Assembly: GCF_035222375.1 (NCBI RefSeq)
Contig: NC_085890.1
Coordinates: 1,736,001-1,800,000, forward strand
Source of the DNA: Podospora pseudocomata
Taxonomy: Eukaryota > Ascomycota > Sordariomycetes > Sordariales > Podosporaceae
Reading direction: 5' to 3'
Length of the DNA stretch: 64,000 bases
The notes beneath the pieces are model-generated. The model searched no databases. It was not told the DNA's origin and saw only the letters and a list, made by a program, of their open reading frames with translations. Of the stretch, positions 11,099 to 24,411 are shown piece after piece (the first letter of the stretch is position 1; each line of letters opens with the position of its first letter). A program made the position numbers and the translations under genes.

Positions 11099-12018
11099 TT
11101 AGCTCGTAGCTTCACCCAGGCACTCAACAAGCACCCGGTTGGCGGTTCTTGAAGCTTGAAGGCCGTTCTCCACCAACTGCGTGTACAGACCAGCATCGGC
11201 GGCTGGCAGATCACCCTTGAACCACAAGTTGGTGACCTCGTCTCTTGTGGGCAGATAGGCTACGCAGCAAGCCCCCAATACCTTCTCGTGATCCGACGGA
11301 ATGGGGTCAACAACAATCCTAGGCGTTGAGTCCTCGCCGGCATCTTGAACGAGTGCAGCAACACCTCCGGCAACAGTGTCCACACAATCGATACCAGCGT
11401 CTGCCAATGCAGCTGAAGCCACTGTGATGCACCCACTCAACACGTTCATCATGTCCCAAGTCTCATCTCCTTGAGATCTTGATGTCTCTCTGTCTTGGTC
11501 TCCTTCGATGATCGAGATGATAATATCGACACCGCTCTTCGGCCAGCGATCTGCAATGATGGCCCCACGGAGAGCTGTTTCGAGATGGGTGCCGAGATCT
11601 CTCTCACTGGGGTCTCGTAGATAGCCCCGTCTCTGCTTTGTAGCAAACGGCGCATATTTGACATGGGCTGACAAAACGATGTGAGGTGAGAATGGGCTTG
11701 ATCTTGGGAGAGACCGTGGCCCATGGACTGTGCAGCTGAGCTTCAACCCTGAGACACCACTCTTGCTGGACCCTTCAAACTCCAGATAGGCGGAACCAGA
11801 AGCTGATGGAGTTACGCCTGTCTTGAGAACTGAAAGAGGTGTCAGTGGATGAGTGTGTACATTAGAAGAAGGATAGGCCACTTACACGTCTTGCGAATGA
11901 CATTTGGTGCCCGATCTCTTCCCTTGCCGTTCTTGATCTCTGGTTGACCGGCGTCATCTTCAAATACTGGCGCCATTGTGGCCCCAGGAGGGCCGTTGAT
12001 ACGTCTTCTGTCAGCCAT
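11099..12018 (-). CDS. MTR3: exosome core subunit Mtr3 (RNase PH-like)
   Basis: Two exons on the minus strand, 11886-12018 and 11099-11829, with a 56-nt intron (GTAAGT donor, TTTCAG acceptor), encode 287 aa. Mtr3 is one of six RNase PH-like subunits of the exosome ring, catalytically inactive in eukaryotes, which threads RNA for 3'-5' decay and processing. The junction restores RKTFLKTGVTPSASGSAYLE, the hallmark first strand region of the family. Further family features are HVKYAPFATKQRRGYLRD, a DLGTHLETALRGAII segment and a VLSGCITVASAALADAGI helix. The N-terminal 45 residues are polar. It is divergent from ANP1, more than 2 kb away. Confidence 0.9.
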
Positions 12019-14251
12019 TGTGGTTTGATATCAACTGGGTAAGTTGAAAGCAGGTGAAAATGCTTTTTTCCTTGAAGTGAGATATGTGGAGAGAGGCTGG
12101 TGGAAAAAAGTCGTGCAGTTTCCGTGAAGAAGATTCAAGCGATGAGATCTCCGAATTCGAAAGTAGAAGATCACTGAGCTTCTGTCGACTTTGTCAGTGA
12201 TGTTGATTTTCAGTTCAAGTCAAACCAAAGCCTGAGGTCGCCTGTGGCTTGCCTGCAACGCCTTCATCTTGGATTTCCAGCAAGCCACTTCTGGAACCCC
12301 ACTATGAAGCTTGGACCACACACGCACAAGCCACAGCTCTGGGAAAAGGTTTAAACTTCTGAAAAATTTATCGCGACTTGCGTTTCCTCTCTTCCACATA
12401 ACACTGCAACCTTTCCTCATGGCCAACACCCGACTTTGCAACCAACAAACCAATCCTTTGCGACCTCCTTCTCCTTTCAAGTTTAGCTTCTCTTGAAGGA
12501 GCGTCTATTTATTATGGACTCGCTTTGGTCGCTAGGAACCTGATCGGAGAGGTGGTTGCAAAGGCTTGGCCAGGCAGAGGGGTCGCTGAGCCGACAACTA
12601 ACCCAGCTCTGGCTCTACGCTGGATACAGTACGTTTTTTCTTCACCTTTCCCGTCCTATGATGATCTTATACACACAGTTCTCGCGATTTTCTCTGAGCG
12701 CTTTTGAACTACATGCACTACCATCTGACTGGACACCCTCTTTTCAACTCGTCACAAGCCTACCTTGGTTGACAGCTTTGACTAACAAGTTGTAGCAGGA
12801 TTTCTTTCTTGACCTAACTGATAGCTACATCCCGCCATCGCTTCGACAACACAGTAACATAGTCAAGGTACGAATGGCTTCTTCCTCATCCCCGGCTTTT
12901 ATGATGAAAAAAATATTTTTCAGTTCTGCTTCTGAATTATAATGAGCGACAACCCTAAACCAAAACTTTTCTGATGCCATCTCTCTTTTCTTTCCATTTC
13001 ACCACTCCCCAATTATCGACAGTTTTTGCTGACTGTTGTTAAAGTTAGGGACATTGACTCGTCGACAACTGTGGTCACACCTCATCTACCGGACTGTCTG
13101 GGTATGTTTTATCGTCAAACTCGCGCCCCCTTCGTCCATCATGATGACAATAGTCTATCCATTCAACGATATTGTGCGACCGAGCCATTCATCCGCACTG
13201 TAGCGCCTTCGGGTGGGATGATCAGTTGTGGTGTTTTTCCTTCGGGGATGTGATTTGGCTTCCGTTGTTCGGGTCTGTCATGCACCGTTATGGTGTACGG
13301 CAGCTTGGGCCGGTCTGTACGGCTGAGTAAAAACGGCTTGCCTGATACTGGACCCAACACATCAACTTTCCAAAACAATTCGTCCATGACTATTTGCTGA
13401 CCGTCAGCAGCTTGACAGAAGACGTACCCTTCCAAGCGCGACCATGTAGACCCGGACCAGGTGAGTTGAGTTGATGCGTTGTAGGTATCATCCAGATACA
13501 ATCTTGGAGCCCGAGGCTTTTTCTGCAAGAGAGGATTTAGACACATAGTAGAAGACTGCAATACAATTATGTCCTCCACCTCATTTCTGTCCTCTGTTCA
13601 TGTGTGTCTATTTGATGTATATGGGATTTTTGCCAGTCTATAGCAGCTGCAGATGGCCGAGATTCTGGTAAATGAGATGGCTACTTTAATATACGGTACC
13701 TTCCGAGACAATCTCTGTGACCCATCTGCGGCGCGGAAATGCAAAACGACATTGGTCATAGGTACCCGCTTTTCGGCAGTCAGGCAGTGGACCCAGCAAA
13801 TGCGCCAGCCAGGAGTTGGACACTGCCAAGGCCTCCGGGGGTTCCCTTTTTCGAAATCAGAAACGAAACGCCACGGGTTGCCGCTGCACCGTGAGGCTGA
13901 TGCGAGCGAACACCTTTTGCCAACCTGACCCATCCATCGCCAACACAAAGCCACCTCAGCGAGTCTTGTTCCTCGTGCCACGCCATTGTCTATTTTTTTC
14001 GTATCCGTTGCATACAACGGGCGAGCCATGCGTTGACCGACGACCACAACGGAATTCCAGACCGGTCCCCTCCTCTCCCCCCCGTTCACCGTCACCCCGT
14101 CACCCCGAAGAGATAACGCTCAGGGGTTCAAGCTTAAGCTTTCCCACGTCCCAAGGTTGCGCGCGCAACGGAAGGGGGCGAGGAAACTATCCCATCGGTT
14201 TTTGGTAGTGACGCCTTCACACCCACTCCGGTGCACGCCACACAAAAACAA
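12019..14251. other. intergenic region between MTR3 and ANP1
   Basis: 2.2 kb between divergent start codons. A 138-codon frame on the minus strand (13163-13579) and several others are open, but none has recognisable domains. The region likely holds two promoters and possibly a long ANP1 leader. No RNA gene was recognised. Confidence 0.5.
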
Positions 14252-15971
14252 ATGCTGCCCTTCACATCGTCGGGGTCCAAAGTGGTCCCCCGTCACCATG
14301 TAAGCGGGTACTCTAACGGTTATCCGCGAGGGAACACATTTGAGATTTCTCCCCACAGGTGCGCTCTCTTCTTTTTTCTTTTCTCCTCAGGGCGGCGCTT
14401 GGTTTCGGGAGACTGGTCTAACTTGTGATTTGAAAACAGATTCACACCACGAGGCACAACACCGATATCCCGAAGACGAAAACGCTTATTCGTACGGCTC
14501 GGCATCGTCGCGGCCATCCTTTTCCTCTTCGGCCTGATCACCTGGAACGGCGGCTCGGTCCTCTCGGTCCTCTCGCTCGGCCTGCTGTCGAGCAGCGACG
14601 ACTTCCAGCTCGAGACGGTGCGATACTATGACCTGTCTAACGTCCAGGGCACCGCCAGGGGGTGGGAAAGGGAGGAGCGCATCCTGCTCTGCGTGCCCCT
14701 GCGCGACGCCGAGTCGCACCTGGGCATGTTCTTTTCACACCTGAGGAACTTTACGTACCCGCACAACCTGATCGACCTGGCGTTTTTGGTGTCGGACTCC
14801 AAGGACAGGACGCTGGAGGTGCTGACGGAGAGCTTGGAGGCGATCCAGAACGATGTGGATGACAATCAGCACTTTGGGGAGATTTCGATTATTGAGAAGG
14901 ATTTTGGACAGATTGTGAATCAGGATGTGGAGAGCAGGCATGGGTTTGCGGCTCAGGCGCCGAGACGGAAGTTGATGGCAAGGGCGAGGAATTGGTTGTT
15001 GAGTGCGGCGCTGAGGCCGTATCATTCTTGGGTGTATTGGAGGGATGTGGATGTGGAGACGGCGCCGTTTACGATTTTGGAGGATTTGATGAGGCATAAT
15101 AAGGATGTTATTGTTCCTAGTGAGTATTTTCTGTGGTGGGTGTCGATGTCTGTGGGGGTGGTTGGCTAACGGTTCTTGTGTGATTAGATGTCTGGAGACC
15201 TCTTCCCGACTGGCTTGGTGGAGAGCAGCCTTATGATCTTAACTCGTGGCAGGAGTCGGAAACCGCCCTTGCTCTTGCCGACACTCTTGACGAAGACGCT
15301 GTCATTGTGGAGGGTTATGCCGAGTACGCGACATGGCGGCCTCATCTGGCATACCTGCGTGATCCTTACGGCGACCCGGATATGGAGATGGAGATCGATG
15401 GTGTTGGTGGCGTCAGCATTCTGGCCAAGGCGAGAGTTTTCCGTTATGGTGCTCACTTCCCGGCTTTCAGTTTTGAAAAGCATGCCGAGACTGAAGGTTT
15501 CGGAAAGGTATGTCGCAATTTCTGAGTGGCTGCTGAGGTACACAGCTAACAACTAGCAGATGGCCAAGAAGATGCAATTCTCGGTCGTGGGCTTGCCACA
15601 CTACACTATCTGGCATTTGTACGAGCCTAGCGTTGACGATATCAAACACATGGAGGTATGCTACTCCCTCCACAGACTCTGTTGACCGAATATCTGCTAA
15701 CGTATGATGACAGCAAATGGAGAAAGAGAGGTTAGCGAAGGAAGCCGAAGAAAAGGAAAAGGCAGAGAAGTCCAAGAAGATCAAGGAGGAGTTTGGTGAT
15801 ACCACGGGTCAGTGGGAACAAGATAAGACTAAGCTGCAGAACATCGCGTTGCAAGATAAGAAGGAGAAGGAGGCTCAGGCGGAGAAGAAGGCTGAGGCTC
15901 AGCCTGCTGCTCAAGCGCCAGCGCAAGGGCAACAGAAGGTTGAGGGGAAGCAGGAGGGTGCCAAGACGTGA
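14252..15971 (+). CDS. ANP1: Golgi alpha-1,6-mannosyltransferase, GT62 (Anp1)
   Basis: Five exons (14252-14358, 14440-15119, 15188-15507, 15560-15655, 15714-15971) give 486 aa. Anp1 belongs to the Anp1/Mnn9/Van1 family and works in the mannan polymerase II complex that extends N-glycan outer chains in the cis-Golgi. A type II topology is visible: a basic cytosolic start (RRRKRLFVR), then a membrane anchor (LGIVAAILFLFGLITW, about residues 55-70). The GT62 domain follows, with RILLCVPLRDAE, YWRDVDVETAP (the D-x-D metal site) and NVWRPLPDWLGG. The C-terminus is a Lys/Glu/Ala-rich coiled coil of about 85 residues, which favours Anp1 over Mnn9. The first intron was chosen because only that phase joins the anchor in frame. 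The fourth exon has a TAGCAG tandem acceptor, so one Gln may be optional. Confidence 0.85.
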
Positions 15972-16922
15972 TCACGATAATGGTTACGTCTGTGTATCTA
16001 TCCCATTCTTCTTCTTCTTCCACTTTTTGTTTACTATTTCATCCGGCTCTTTTAGAACTTTGGAGGCTGGAAGGGGGGGGAGGTGGGTGGGCGTTTTTGC
16101 AAAGCCAGACCGGGACGGAACACGGCAAGACAAAAAGGAACGACATAATATCATGTACACTAGGTGTCACTTTCTTGCAACAGGCCAGCATTCATGGCAA
16201 AGGCGTTTTTCAAGTTTCTTCTTCTTTTTGTTTAAGACTACCTATGATAAAGATAAATGAACTGACTGGGTCATGTCATCGACTTCTTTTTTGGTCCCCC
16301 TATTCTGTTGTAATGAATGTGTCTCGGTGGCTTATTCAGGTGGCAGTTGAGTGGTTGCCTGTAGCTGTGGGGCAATGACCGCTATTTAACCGATTGTGGC
16401 CGCTGGAGTTGACCACCTAAACAAGGGGCTTGGCTTCGCTACCTGACAATTCATTGGCTTTCGCGGCTTTGAGCCTCAAGGTGTCCTATCCACCCACCTC
16501 AGGGACCAGGATTGTACCTACAGTTGACGACGAGGCGCAACCTACCCTCCGAGTGCCAGCCAGCAGCAAGTGACGACGCTGACGCTTCGAATCAAACACA
16601 TCTCACCGAGACAGCTTCGCGACATAATTCTTGCTGACGCGGTTAACGGGTATAGACCTTTTCTTTTGGGAGTTGCCTGGCAGTCACGGCGGAACAAACA
16701 GATGGGGGGAAGTTGATAGTGTGTCTGTCCTCTTCTCACGAACAAATATCGTCACAAGGGCAATTGTTTGCCTTTCGAAGTCGCAACCCAACTACTCGAC
16801 CCCTCGATCGAACTCGAGCGAAACCCGACAAGTTATATATCCAACCACCCCACGTCGAAGGGCGATTCCTTTCTCCCAACAACCGAGGGCGACAAGTTAG
16901 AAGCGCAAACTAAACCAACAGC
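15972..16922. other. ANP1 3' region and promoter of the Gea-type gene
   Basis: About 950 bp between tandem genes. It begins with a TTC-rich run (16005-16020), which may be 3' UTR, and ends with a C/A-rich leader before the ATG at 16923. No gene is supported. Confidence 0.55.
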
Positions 16923-19900
16923 ATGGGCAACGATGCCCTTCCCGCACCACCCAACATGGTCACCGTCAACATCAACAACAACATAACAGCCCCCTCTGCC
17001 CCAGGAACCCCTCTCCCTCGGAACAGCACCACCGTCACAACAACCAGAGGAGGGGGCCCGATCGTCTCCTCTCGAATGCAGTACCGCTCTCGCCCTGTTT
17101 CCGTGGCCGTCGACCCAGTCTCGCTGGTGATATCCGAGTGCATAGCAATCACGTCGGCCATCCAGAAGCACGCCCGCTCCCCGCACTCGTCCGTGTCGGC
17201 CATTCTAGGAGGGAGCCCCAACCTCATCCAGCTCGTCCCCCCGCCGTCTCCCTCGTCCAGAGCGAGAAGCAAGTCCACCGCTGGCCAGCAGCAGCAACAG
17301 CAAGACGCGAACGAGCTGGCAACAAACAGATGGGGTCTGAGAGGGAAAAAAGGAAAGTCATTGGCGGACAACCCCCTCATTTCGGGTTTCGGACGGCTTC
17401 GTCAGGAGCTGGCGGGGGTGAAGGACATTCACCGGTTTGATTCCCTCGTGCTGCTGTATCCCTTCTTGCAGATTATACAGACCAAGGGGACGGCGGCGCC
17501 GGTGACTGTGCTGGCGCTGAGGGCTATTCAAAAGTTTTTGGCGTATGGGTTTGTCGCGCCGGTGAGCCCGAGATTCGCGCTTGCGATGCAGAGCTTGAGC
17601 GCGGCGATTACGCATTGTCAGTTTGATATTAGTGATCCGGCGCAGGAGGAAGTGGTGCTGTTGATGATTTTGCATTTGATGGAGGATATGCTTAGTGGGC
17701 CGGGGGGGGATATTTTGAGTGATGAGAGTGTTTGTGATATGATGGGGAGGGGGTTGACGATTTGCAGCCGGCCGAGGTTTTCCGAGGTGCTGAGACGGAC
17801 GGCGGAGGCGAGTATGGTGAGGATGGTGCAGATTATTTTTGAGGATTTGAAGCATTTGGAGGTTGAAGCGGAGGAGGATGGGGAGGGGGGGCTGGAGGGA
17901 AAGATGGGGGGGGATGATGGGGTGAAGATGGAGACTGGGGGTGGGGGGACGGGGAGTGAGGAGGCTGTGGGGGTTTTGGAGAAGGGGGAGGAGGGGGAGG
18001 TATCGGTTGAGGGGGGTGATGGGGTGGTTGAGGGAGAAGGGGGTGAGACGACTGAGAAGACGGCTTTGTTGGAGACGTCGGCGGTTGATGAGCCGAGGCT
18101 TTCATCGAGTTCGGAAAAGGCGAGCAGTACTGAGGAAACGGCTGCTGCTGGAGAACAAGGGAGGCCGAGTACGAGTTCTAACACGGAAATCAGCTCTGAG
18201 TCGTTTGACCTACGGCCTTATTCGTTACCATCGGTCCGCGAGCTTTTCAGGGTGCTGGTTAGCTTCTTGGACCCTCATGACCGCCGCCATCCCGATCAAA
18301 TGAGAGTCATGGCTCTCAGGATCATCCACGTGGCGCTTGAGGTGGCAGGGCCATCGATTGCCAGGCACCCAGCGCTTGCGGCGATTGCAGAGGATCAGCT
18401 GTGCTGCTATCTCTTCCAGCTTGTACGCTCCGATAATATGGCCGTGCTGCAGGAAGCGTTGATTGTGGCCAGCACCCTTCTTTCAACCTGCAGACATGTT
18501 CTAAAGCTTCAGCAGGAGCTGTACCTGTCTTACTTGGTCGCTTGCCTTCATCCAGCGGTGGAGATCCCTCGAGAGCCAGGCATTGACCCCAGTCTTTATT
18601 CGGGCATCCCACAGTCGCCAAAGTTGGTCAAACCACCACCATCGCAGCAAGGTAGTGGCCGTTCTACGCCTGTTCCAGTCAAGGACCGCCAAAAGTTGGG
18701 GCTGGAAGGGGGCGCGCGCAAACCAGATGCCAGACAGGCCATGGTTGAGAATATTGGAGTGCTGGCTCGCATGCCTACCTTTATGGTGGATCTGTTTGTC
18801 AACTATGACTGCGATGAGGATAGGGCTGATCTGTGTGAGGACATGATCGGTCTGTTGTCAAGAAATGCGCTCCCAGACTCGGCTACTTGGAGCACGACAA
18901 GCGTGCCACCTCTCTGTTTGGATGCGCTACTTCGCTTCATCCAGTACATTGCAGAAAGACTTGACCAGACCCCTGAAACAGAGGGCTATCCCGACCCGGA
19001 AGTACTCAGAGAAAAGAGGCGAAGGAAAAAGCTCATCATCAAGGGCGCAAACAAGTTCAACGAAAATCCAAAGGGCGGCTTGGCATATCTCCAGGAAAAG
19101 GGGATCATTGCCGACGCTAAAGACCCAGTCTGTGTGGCCAAGTTCTTGTCGGGTACGACAAGAGTCAACAAGAAGCAGCTTGGCGAGTTCCTCACCAAGA
19201 GAGGCAACGAGGCTATTCTAGATGCGTTTATGGACCAGTTTGACTTCTCTGGAAAGAGAGCAGACGAGGCGCTGCGCATGATGTTGGGAACTTTCCGCCT
19301 GCCTGGCGAAGCGCCTCTGATTGAGAGGGTGGTTGTTTCATTCTCGGAAAAGTACTTCAAGTCGGAGCCTGAGGGCATCGCAGACCAGGACTCGGTCTAT
19401 GTCCTCTCCTACGCGATCATCATGCTGAATACGGACCAGCATAATCCAACCATCAAGAAAGAAGCTCGCATGAACGAGGCGGCCTTTGCGAGGAACTTGC
19501 GGGGTGTCAATGGCGGGAAGGATTTCCCTCCGGAGTATATCCATGACATCTTCCACGCCATCAGCACGAACGAGATCATCCTGCCTTCTGAGCATGACAA
19601 CAAGCATGCGTTTGACTATGCCTGGAAGGAGCTGCTTCTCAAGTCTGACTCGGCCGGGCCGCTGGTGTTGTGCGATACGAACATTTATGATGCCGACATG
19701 TTTGCCACGACGTGGAACGCGATTGTGTCGTGTTTGTTTTTTGTTTTCATGTCGGCGACGGATGATACGGTTTATGCAAGGGTGATTACCGGGTTCGATG
19801 AGTGCGCAAGGATCGCGACCAAGTACGGGAATAGCGAGGCGCTGGATGAGATTGTGTATCGGTTGGGCTATATCTCGACTCTGAGCAGTGAGGGAGGGTC

Positions 19901-21960
19901 GAATACGACGCTTAATACCGAGGTGCAGGTTGGGGAGAATAGTGTTATGGTGAGTGAGCTGGCGGTCAAGTTTGGGAGGGATGTGAGGCCGCAGTTGGCG
20001 ACGTTGGTGTTGTTTAGGGTTGTTACTGGGAGTGAGCCGGTGATCAAGAAGAGTTGGAAGCATGTGAGTTGGCCCCTGAGCATCCTAGGCCATATATGGG
20101 TTTGGTACTAATATCGTCTTTAGATCATTCGGATATGGCTGAACCTGTTTGTCAACTCGCTTATACCGCCGTTCTTCTCGACAGAAGAGGATAAGCTCTC
20201 GCTGCCGCCTATTCCTCTGCAGCCGCCATCTCAAGTCATTGATCGGGGTGCCAAGCAGAACGAGACAGGCTTCTTCTCGGCATTCACCTCGTATATCTCA
20301 AGCTATGCGGCCGATGACCCGCCTGAACCTTCAGATGAGGAATTGGAGAGCACGCTCTGCACTGTCGACTGCGTCAACCAGTGTCACATGGGGGATGTGT
20401 TTGCCAATGTCTCGAGCCTACCAAGTCACAATCTTGAAGCACTGGTAGATTCTTTGCTGGCACAAATTCCAGAAGACAATGGGTCGACCGTCATCACTGT
20501 CAAGGCCGAGAATATCCCACCGTCTGGAACTAACGGACAGAAACCTCGTCAGACCACCGCCGTCTACGACCCGGGGTTGGTATACATCTTGGAGTTCTGC
20601 ACAGTCCTCGCCCTTCGTGATGAGACCACCATCGAGGTTCTCGGCAAGCGGGTCGTGGAAGTTATCCAGGAGATCCTGAGAGATGTTCCTCGGTACCATC
20701 CTGTCCTCATCGAGAGAGCCACCTTCTACCTCTTCAACCTCCTCCAAGCAAGCTACGAGTTTGACTACGTCCGCGTTCCCATCCTCCTTCACACCGTCTC
20801 CAGCTTCCCCAAAGACACCCTCATAAAGACTTCTGGTCTCGTCCTCCGCGGCCTAAAGCTCTGCATCGAAAAGCCATGCCCTCTCCGAAATGAGATGATG
20901 ACCTCACCCGACTTTTGGGTCATCCTCCAGACCCTCGCCACCAACCCAGACTCAGCAGAGGCCGTCTTTGAGATTCTGGAGACGGGTGTTATCAACAGCA
21001 ACCCCTCGGCAATCATGGCGGACAACTACGAGGCGTCTCTCTCGTTGCTCAACGAATATGCCAGCATGGCGAGCGTCGGCGCGGTAGCAGAGCAGCAAAA
21101 CGACCGCAAGGTCAAGGGCCGCAAATTCATTGCCAAGAAGCTTGAGAAACCAAGCGACAACAAGGTTGTCGAAAGGGGCGTTAGGGCCCTGGAGGGAATC
21201 TACAAGCTCACATCTCGCATCCCCGGTCTCATGTCCCAGAGTCATCTAGAGAGCAGGGAGGCGTGGTCGGCGTATTGGCTTCCTGTTTTCCAGGCCCTAA
21301 CAACGCAGTGCACGAACCCCTGTCGGGAGATTAGACATTTGGCGTTTTCTAGCCTGCAGAGGACGCTGCTTAGCCCAGATCTGACGTCCCAGGAGGAGCA
21401 TGATGAGTGGACGGCGATTTTCGGGGAGGTGCTGTTCCCGCTTATCTTGAGGCTGTTGAAGCCGGAGGTTTTCAGCTCGGATCGGGACGGGATGAGCGAG
21501 ACGAGGGTGCAGGCTGCGAGCTTGCTGAGCAAAGTTTTCTTGCAGTATTTGGTCATGCTGAGCGAGTGGGAGGGGCTGTTGGGGTTGTGGGTGAGGATTA
21601 TTGAGATTATGGACCGGTTGATGAATAGTGGGCAGGGGGATAGTTTGGTAAGCTTTCTTGTCGAGGTAAAGGGGATTCTTTTGCTAACGATTGACAAAAT
21701 AGGAGGAGGCTGTTCCGGAGAATTTGAAGAATGTGTTGCTTATTATGGCGAGTAATGGGTACTTGGTGCCGCCGAGCAAGAACCCCGAGAGGGAGGAGCT
21801 GTGGAACGAGACGTGGAAGAGGATTGATAGGTTTCTGCCGGGGTTGAGGGCGGATTTGGCGCTGGATGTGCCTGAGGAGGTGGTGCCGGCGGCTAGGGGG
21901 GAGCAGCAGGCGGTGCAGCCTCAAGGGGAGGAGGGGAAGGTGGAAGGGGCGGCGGCGTGA
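16923..21960 (+). CDS. GEA2: ARF guanine-nucleotide exchange factor, Sec7 family (Gea1/Gea2/GBF1 type)
   Basis: Three exons (16923-20063, 20124-21647, 21703-21960; introns of 60 and 55 nt) encode 1640 aa, close to the usual large ArfGEF size. The protein activates ARF1 on Golgi membranes for COPI budding. The Sec7 domain covers about residues 700-885. It contains the catalytic glutamic finger FRLPGEAP (Glu796) and SYAIIMLNTDQHNP. The N-terminal DCB/HUS region includes DNPLISGFGRLRQEL and SFLDPHDRRHPDQMR. C-terminal HDS-type helical regions follow. An acidic Gly/Glu/Ser-rich linker of about 105 residues (313-418) and a six-Gln run near residue 120 are low-complexity insertions. Codons in the linker are unusually G-rich. 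Gea1 versus Gea2 cannot be told apart, since most filamentous fungi have one copy; the symbol is by analogy. Confidence 0.92.
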
Positions 21961-22253
21961 TTTTGATCTATTAGATGTGGATGGATCCGGACACCAAGCA
22001 GTGAGCGTGTTTGTTGTTGTGGGGGGGTTATATACCATAATAGACTTTAGAATGCCTTTTTTGCAGGCTGCTTAAGAAATAGGAGGTAATGGTAAGGGTC
22101 ATGACTGCCAAGGTGTGTTGGATCTTGTGCCGTGAGCTAAGGAGGAACGTCAAGCGTGATTGGTTGCTGGACAAGCTCATTGATAAAGACACCTTACTTC
22201 ACCAGGCCCAGTTTCCAGCATCTCCAACGTTCGTCAAGTGATTGAGATAATTC

Positions 22254-23449
22254 ATGAAGTTCAACGGTGCTTCCCGACGGAGCCACAGACATTTTGTTGC
22301 CATTGCAACACTTATATTCTCGACGCTCGCCTTGACGACTCCTGGGCCTGTCTCCAATGGTCAAGATGGCGAACAGAGAGTTATCAGTGACGGACCAAAA
22401 GATGAGACCCAGACATCTCGGGAAAAAAGCAGTGACAAAGAAGGGACAATCAGTGGCTTCAACCCTCCAGACTTTGAACTTCGCATTCTGGCCCTCGGTG
22501 ATTCCATCACTTATGGGCAGGGCTCAAGCCATGGCAATGGGTAAGCTGTCAATCTTGAGTTGCATAACTAACCAGCCACTCAAACTGATTCATCTCCAGA
22601 TACCGCAAATACCTCCGAGACTCCCTCCGGCAGGCAGGCTACAAAGTTAACATGGTCGGCAGCAAGCAGTACGGCCTCATGAACAACAACCAAGTCGAGG
22701 CACGCGACAAGATGGACCAAGTCGCCACCATCCACGGGTTATCCAAGCACTCGGTCAAGTACCAGCCCAACGTCATCCTCATCCACGCCGGCACCTTCGA
22801 CACCCTCATGCAAAATGATCTTTACGAGACAGAATACAACTATTCCATGCCAGCATTCGGGTCAGGGTCATCACCCTGGATCGGCGGCATCTACCAGCGA
22901 TACGCCGACATGGTAGACTATCTTTTCGATCAGGTGCCCAACACAACCATCATCTTGTCCACCATCATCCCGACCGGGAATCGAATCATTTACAAAAACA
23001 TGGACTATGTAACCTCCATGGCCCGAGAGGTTGTTGCCGATCGTCTTTGGGTTCGCGAGCCTGAACGGCCGCAGAAGATTGGACTCGCAGATATGTGGGC
23101 GGCCGGCATCGGAGCAGCAGAATTCGAGGTGATGGGTCGGCATGATTTCAGGTCGGATGGGATCCACCCCAACGATTCTGGATACGAGAAGATGGCGAGT
23201 ATCTTCTTACGGGCGATTATCGGTGCCGGTGAAAGTGGCTTTCTTTCTCCGCCGAGAGATTCGGAGCATGTGGAAGACATGGCGGAAACTTACGGTGACG
23301 ACCTTGACACCTTCACTGTCGAGGCGCAGGTCCCGTCACCACCAATTGACGAGAATGTAATGATATATATGGCAGCACGGGCAACGGATATGAGGGGCAC
23401 GGGGGGCAAAACTCCAGATGATGGTATATGGAGTAAAGCAGAGGATTGA
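22254..23449 (+). CDS. secreted SGNH/GDSL hydrolase with altered block III
   Basis: Two exons (22254-22540, 22600-23449; 59-nt intron, GTAAGC donor) give 378 aa. An N-terminal hydrophobic stretch (VAIATLIFSTLALTTPG) after a basic start looks like a signal peptide. The SGNH core resembles fungal CE3-type esterases. Block I is ILALGDSITYG with Ser84 as nucleophile, block II is around MVGSK, and block V is DGIHPND with Asp282 and His285. Block III, normally GTND, reads AGTFD: Phe162 replaces the Asn that normally helps form the oxyanion hole. The last 60 residues lie outside the fold and are acidic. The substrate is unknown. Whether the enzyme is active is uncertain because of the missing Asn. 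Confidence 0.82.
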
Positions 23450-24411
23450 TAACTGGGGCCCAAAAGAGCTACTCGTGTCCTTCAGATAATGCAGCTAATG
23501 CAGATATCAAGGAACATGGAAAATGCCACCGTGGACTCCTGCCAAGATTGTGGCTTCAACACGAGGCCACACGGGTGATTGAACACAAACTGGGGTTTCA
23601 AACTTTATTTCAGGCCACGTCCGACTCCCACAGATGTTAAAAGTCAAGCCCATCTGCACACAAATTTCCTCCTTTCTCTTGCCGAATCCGACAGGACAAG
23701 GTCATCAAAATTCCTCCCGCAACGCGCATCAAGATACAGACACAGCAAACATCACAGTACACTCAGCGGCCACTCGACACAGCAGACAGAACAGACACAG
23801 CAAATAGCACTCTAATTCAGACGACTATCACATCCACCACCCTCGCATCACTGCCGTCTCGTCAGCCATAGCTAAAAGTTCTCACGCGTCAAACTCGTTC
23901 ATCGCCTTCAGATTCAATCCCTTTCTCTCAAATCCCGTGGGACGTGGGCACTGACCACCCTACTGCCTTGCTCCCCGGTCCTCTTGATCTTCCAGCCTGG
24001 GCTACTTGCCTTTTCCTTCCTTTTCCATACCATCACAATATTCATCACTTTGTCCACACCTGCGTTGCGTCCCATCGTCCCATAAATCCAATCCCACAAA
24101 TCCTTACACAACCCGCAAGCTCAAATGAGCAAACCGTTGTCATCCAACCACCCACGAACCATGAAAGTCAATGATGCAAAGCCCTCGACAACCCAACCGC
24201 CACAGTGCCAAGGTACAAGTCGAGTCACTGGAGTAGCTGAGGCCAAGCCAATGACGAAGCCGGCCAGCCGTGAAAAGTCGTCAACATGGCACTTGAGCCA
24301 CCGAGCCTCCGAGGTTGACCAAACCCATCCACCCCTCTCGCTTGTGTACACGATTGAAAACCAATGATGAAGCCGAGCCATAAGACACGTCGTCGGCATC
24401 GCTGCTCGCCA
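23450..24411. other. gene-free stretch before the tandem repeat
   Basis: Nearly 1 kb with no supported gene. C/A-rich words dominate 23640-24120. Part of the region after 24290 already resembles the repeat that follows (GAGGTTGACCAAAC at about 24311). Confidence 0.45.

Noticed and set aside
13163-13579. 138-codon minus-strand frame between MTR3 and ANP1
   Set aside because: No domain, no convincing splice sites or neighbours, and other frames nearby are also open.
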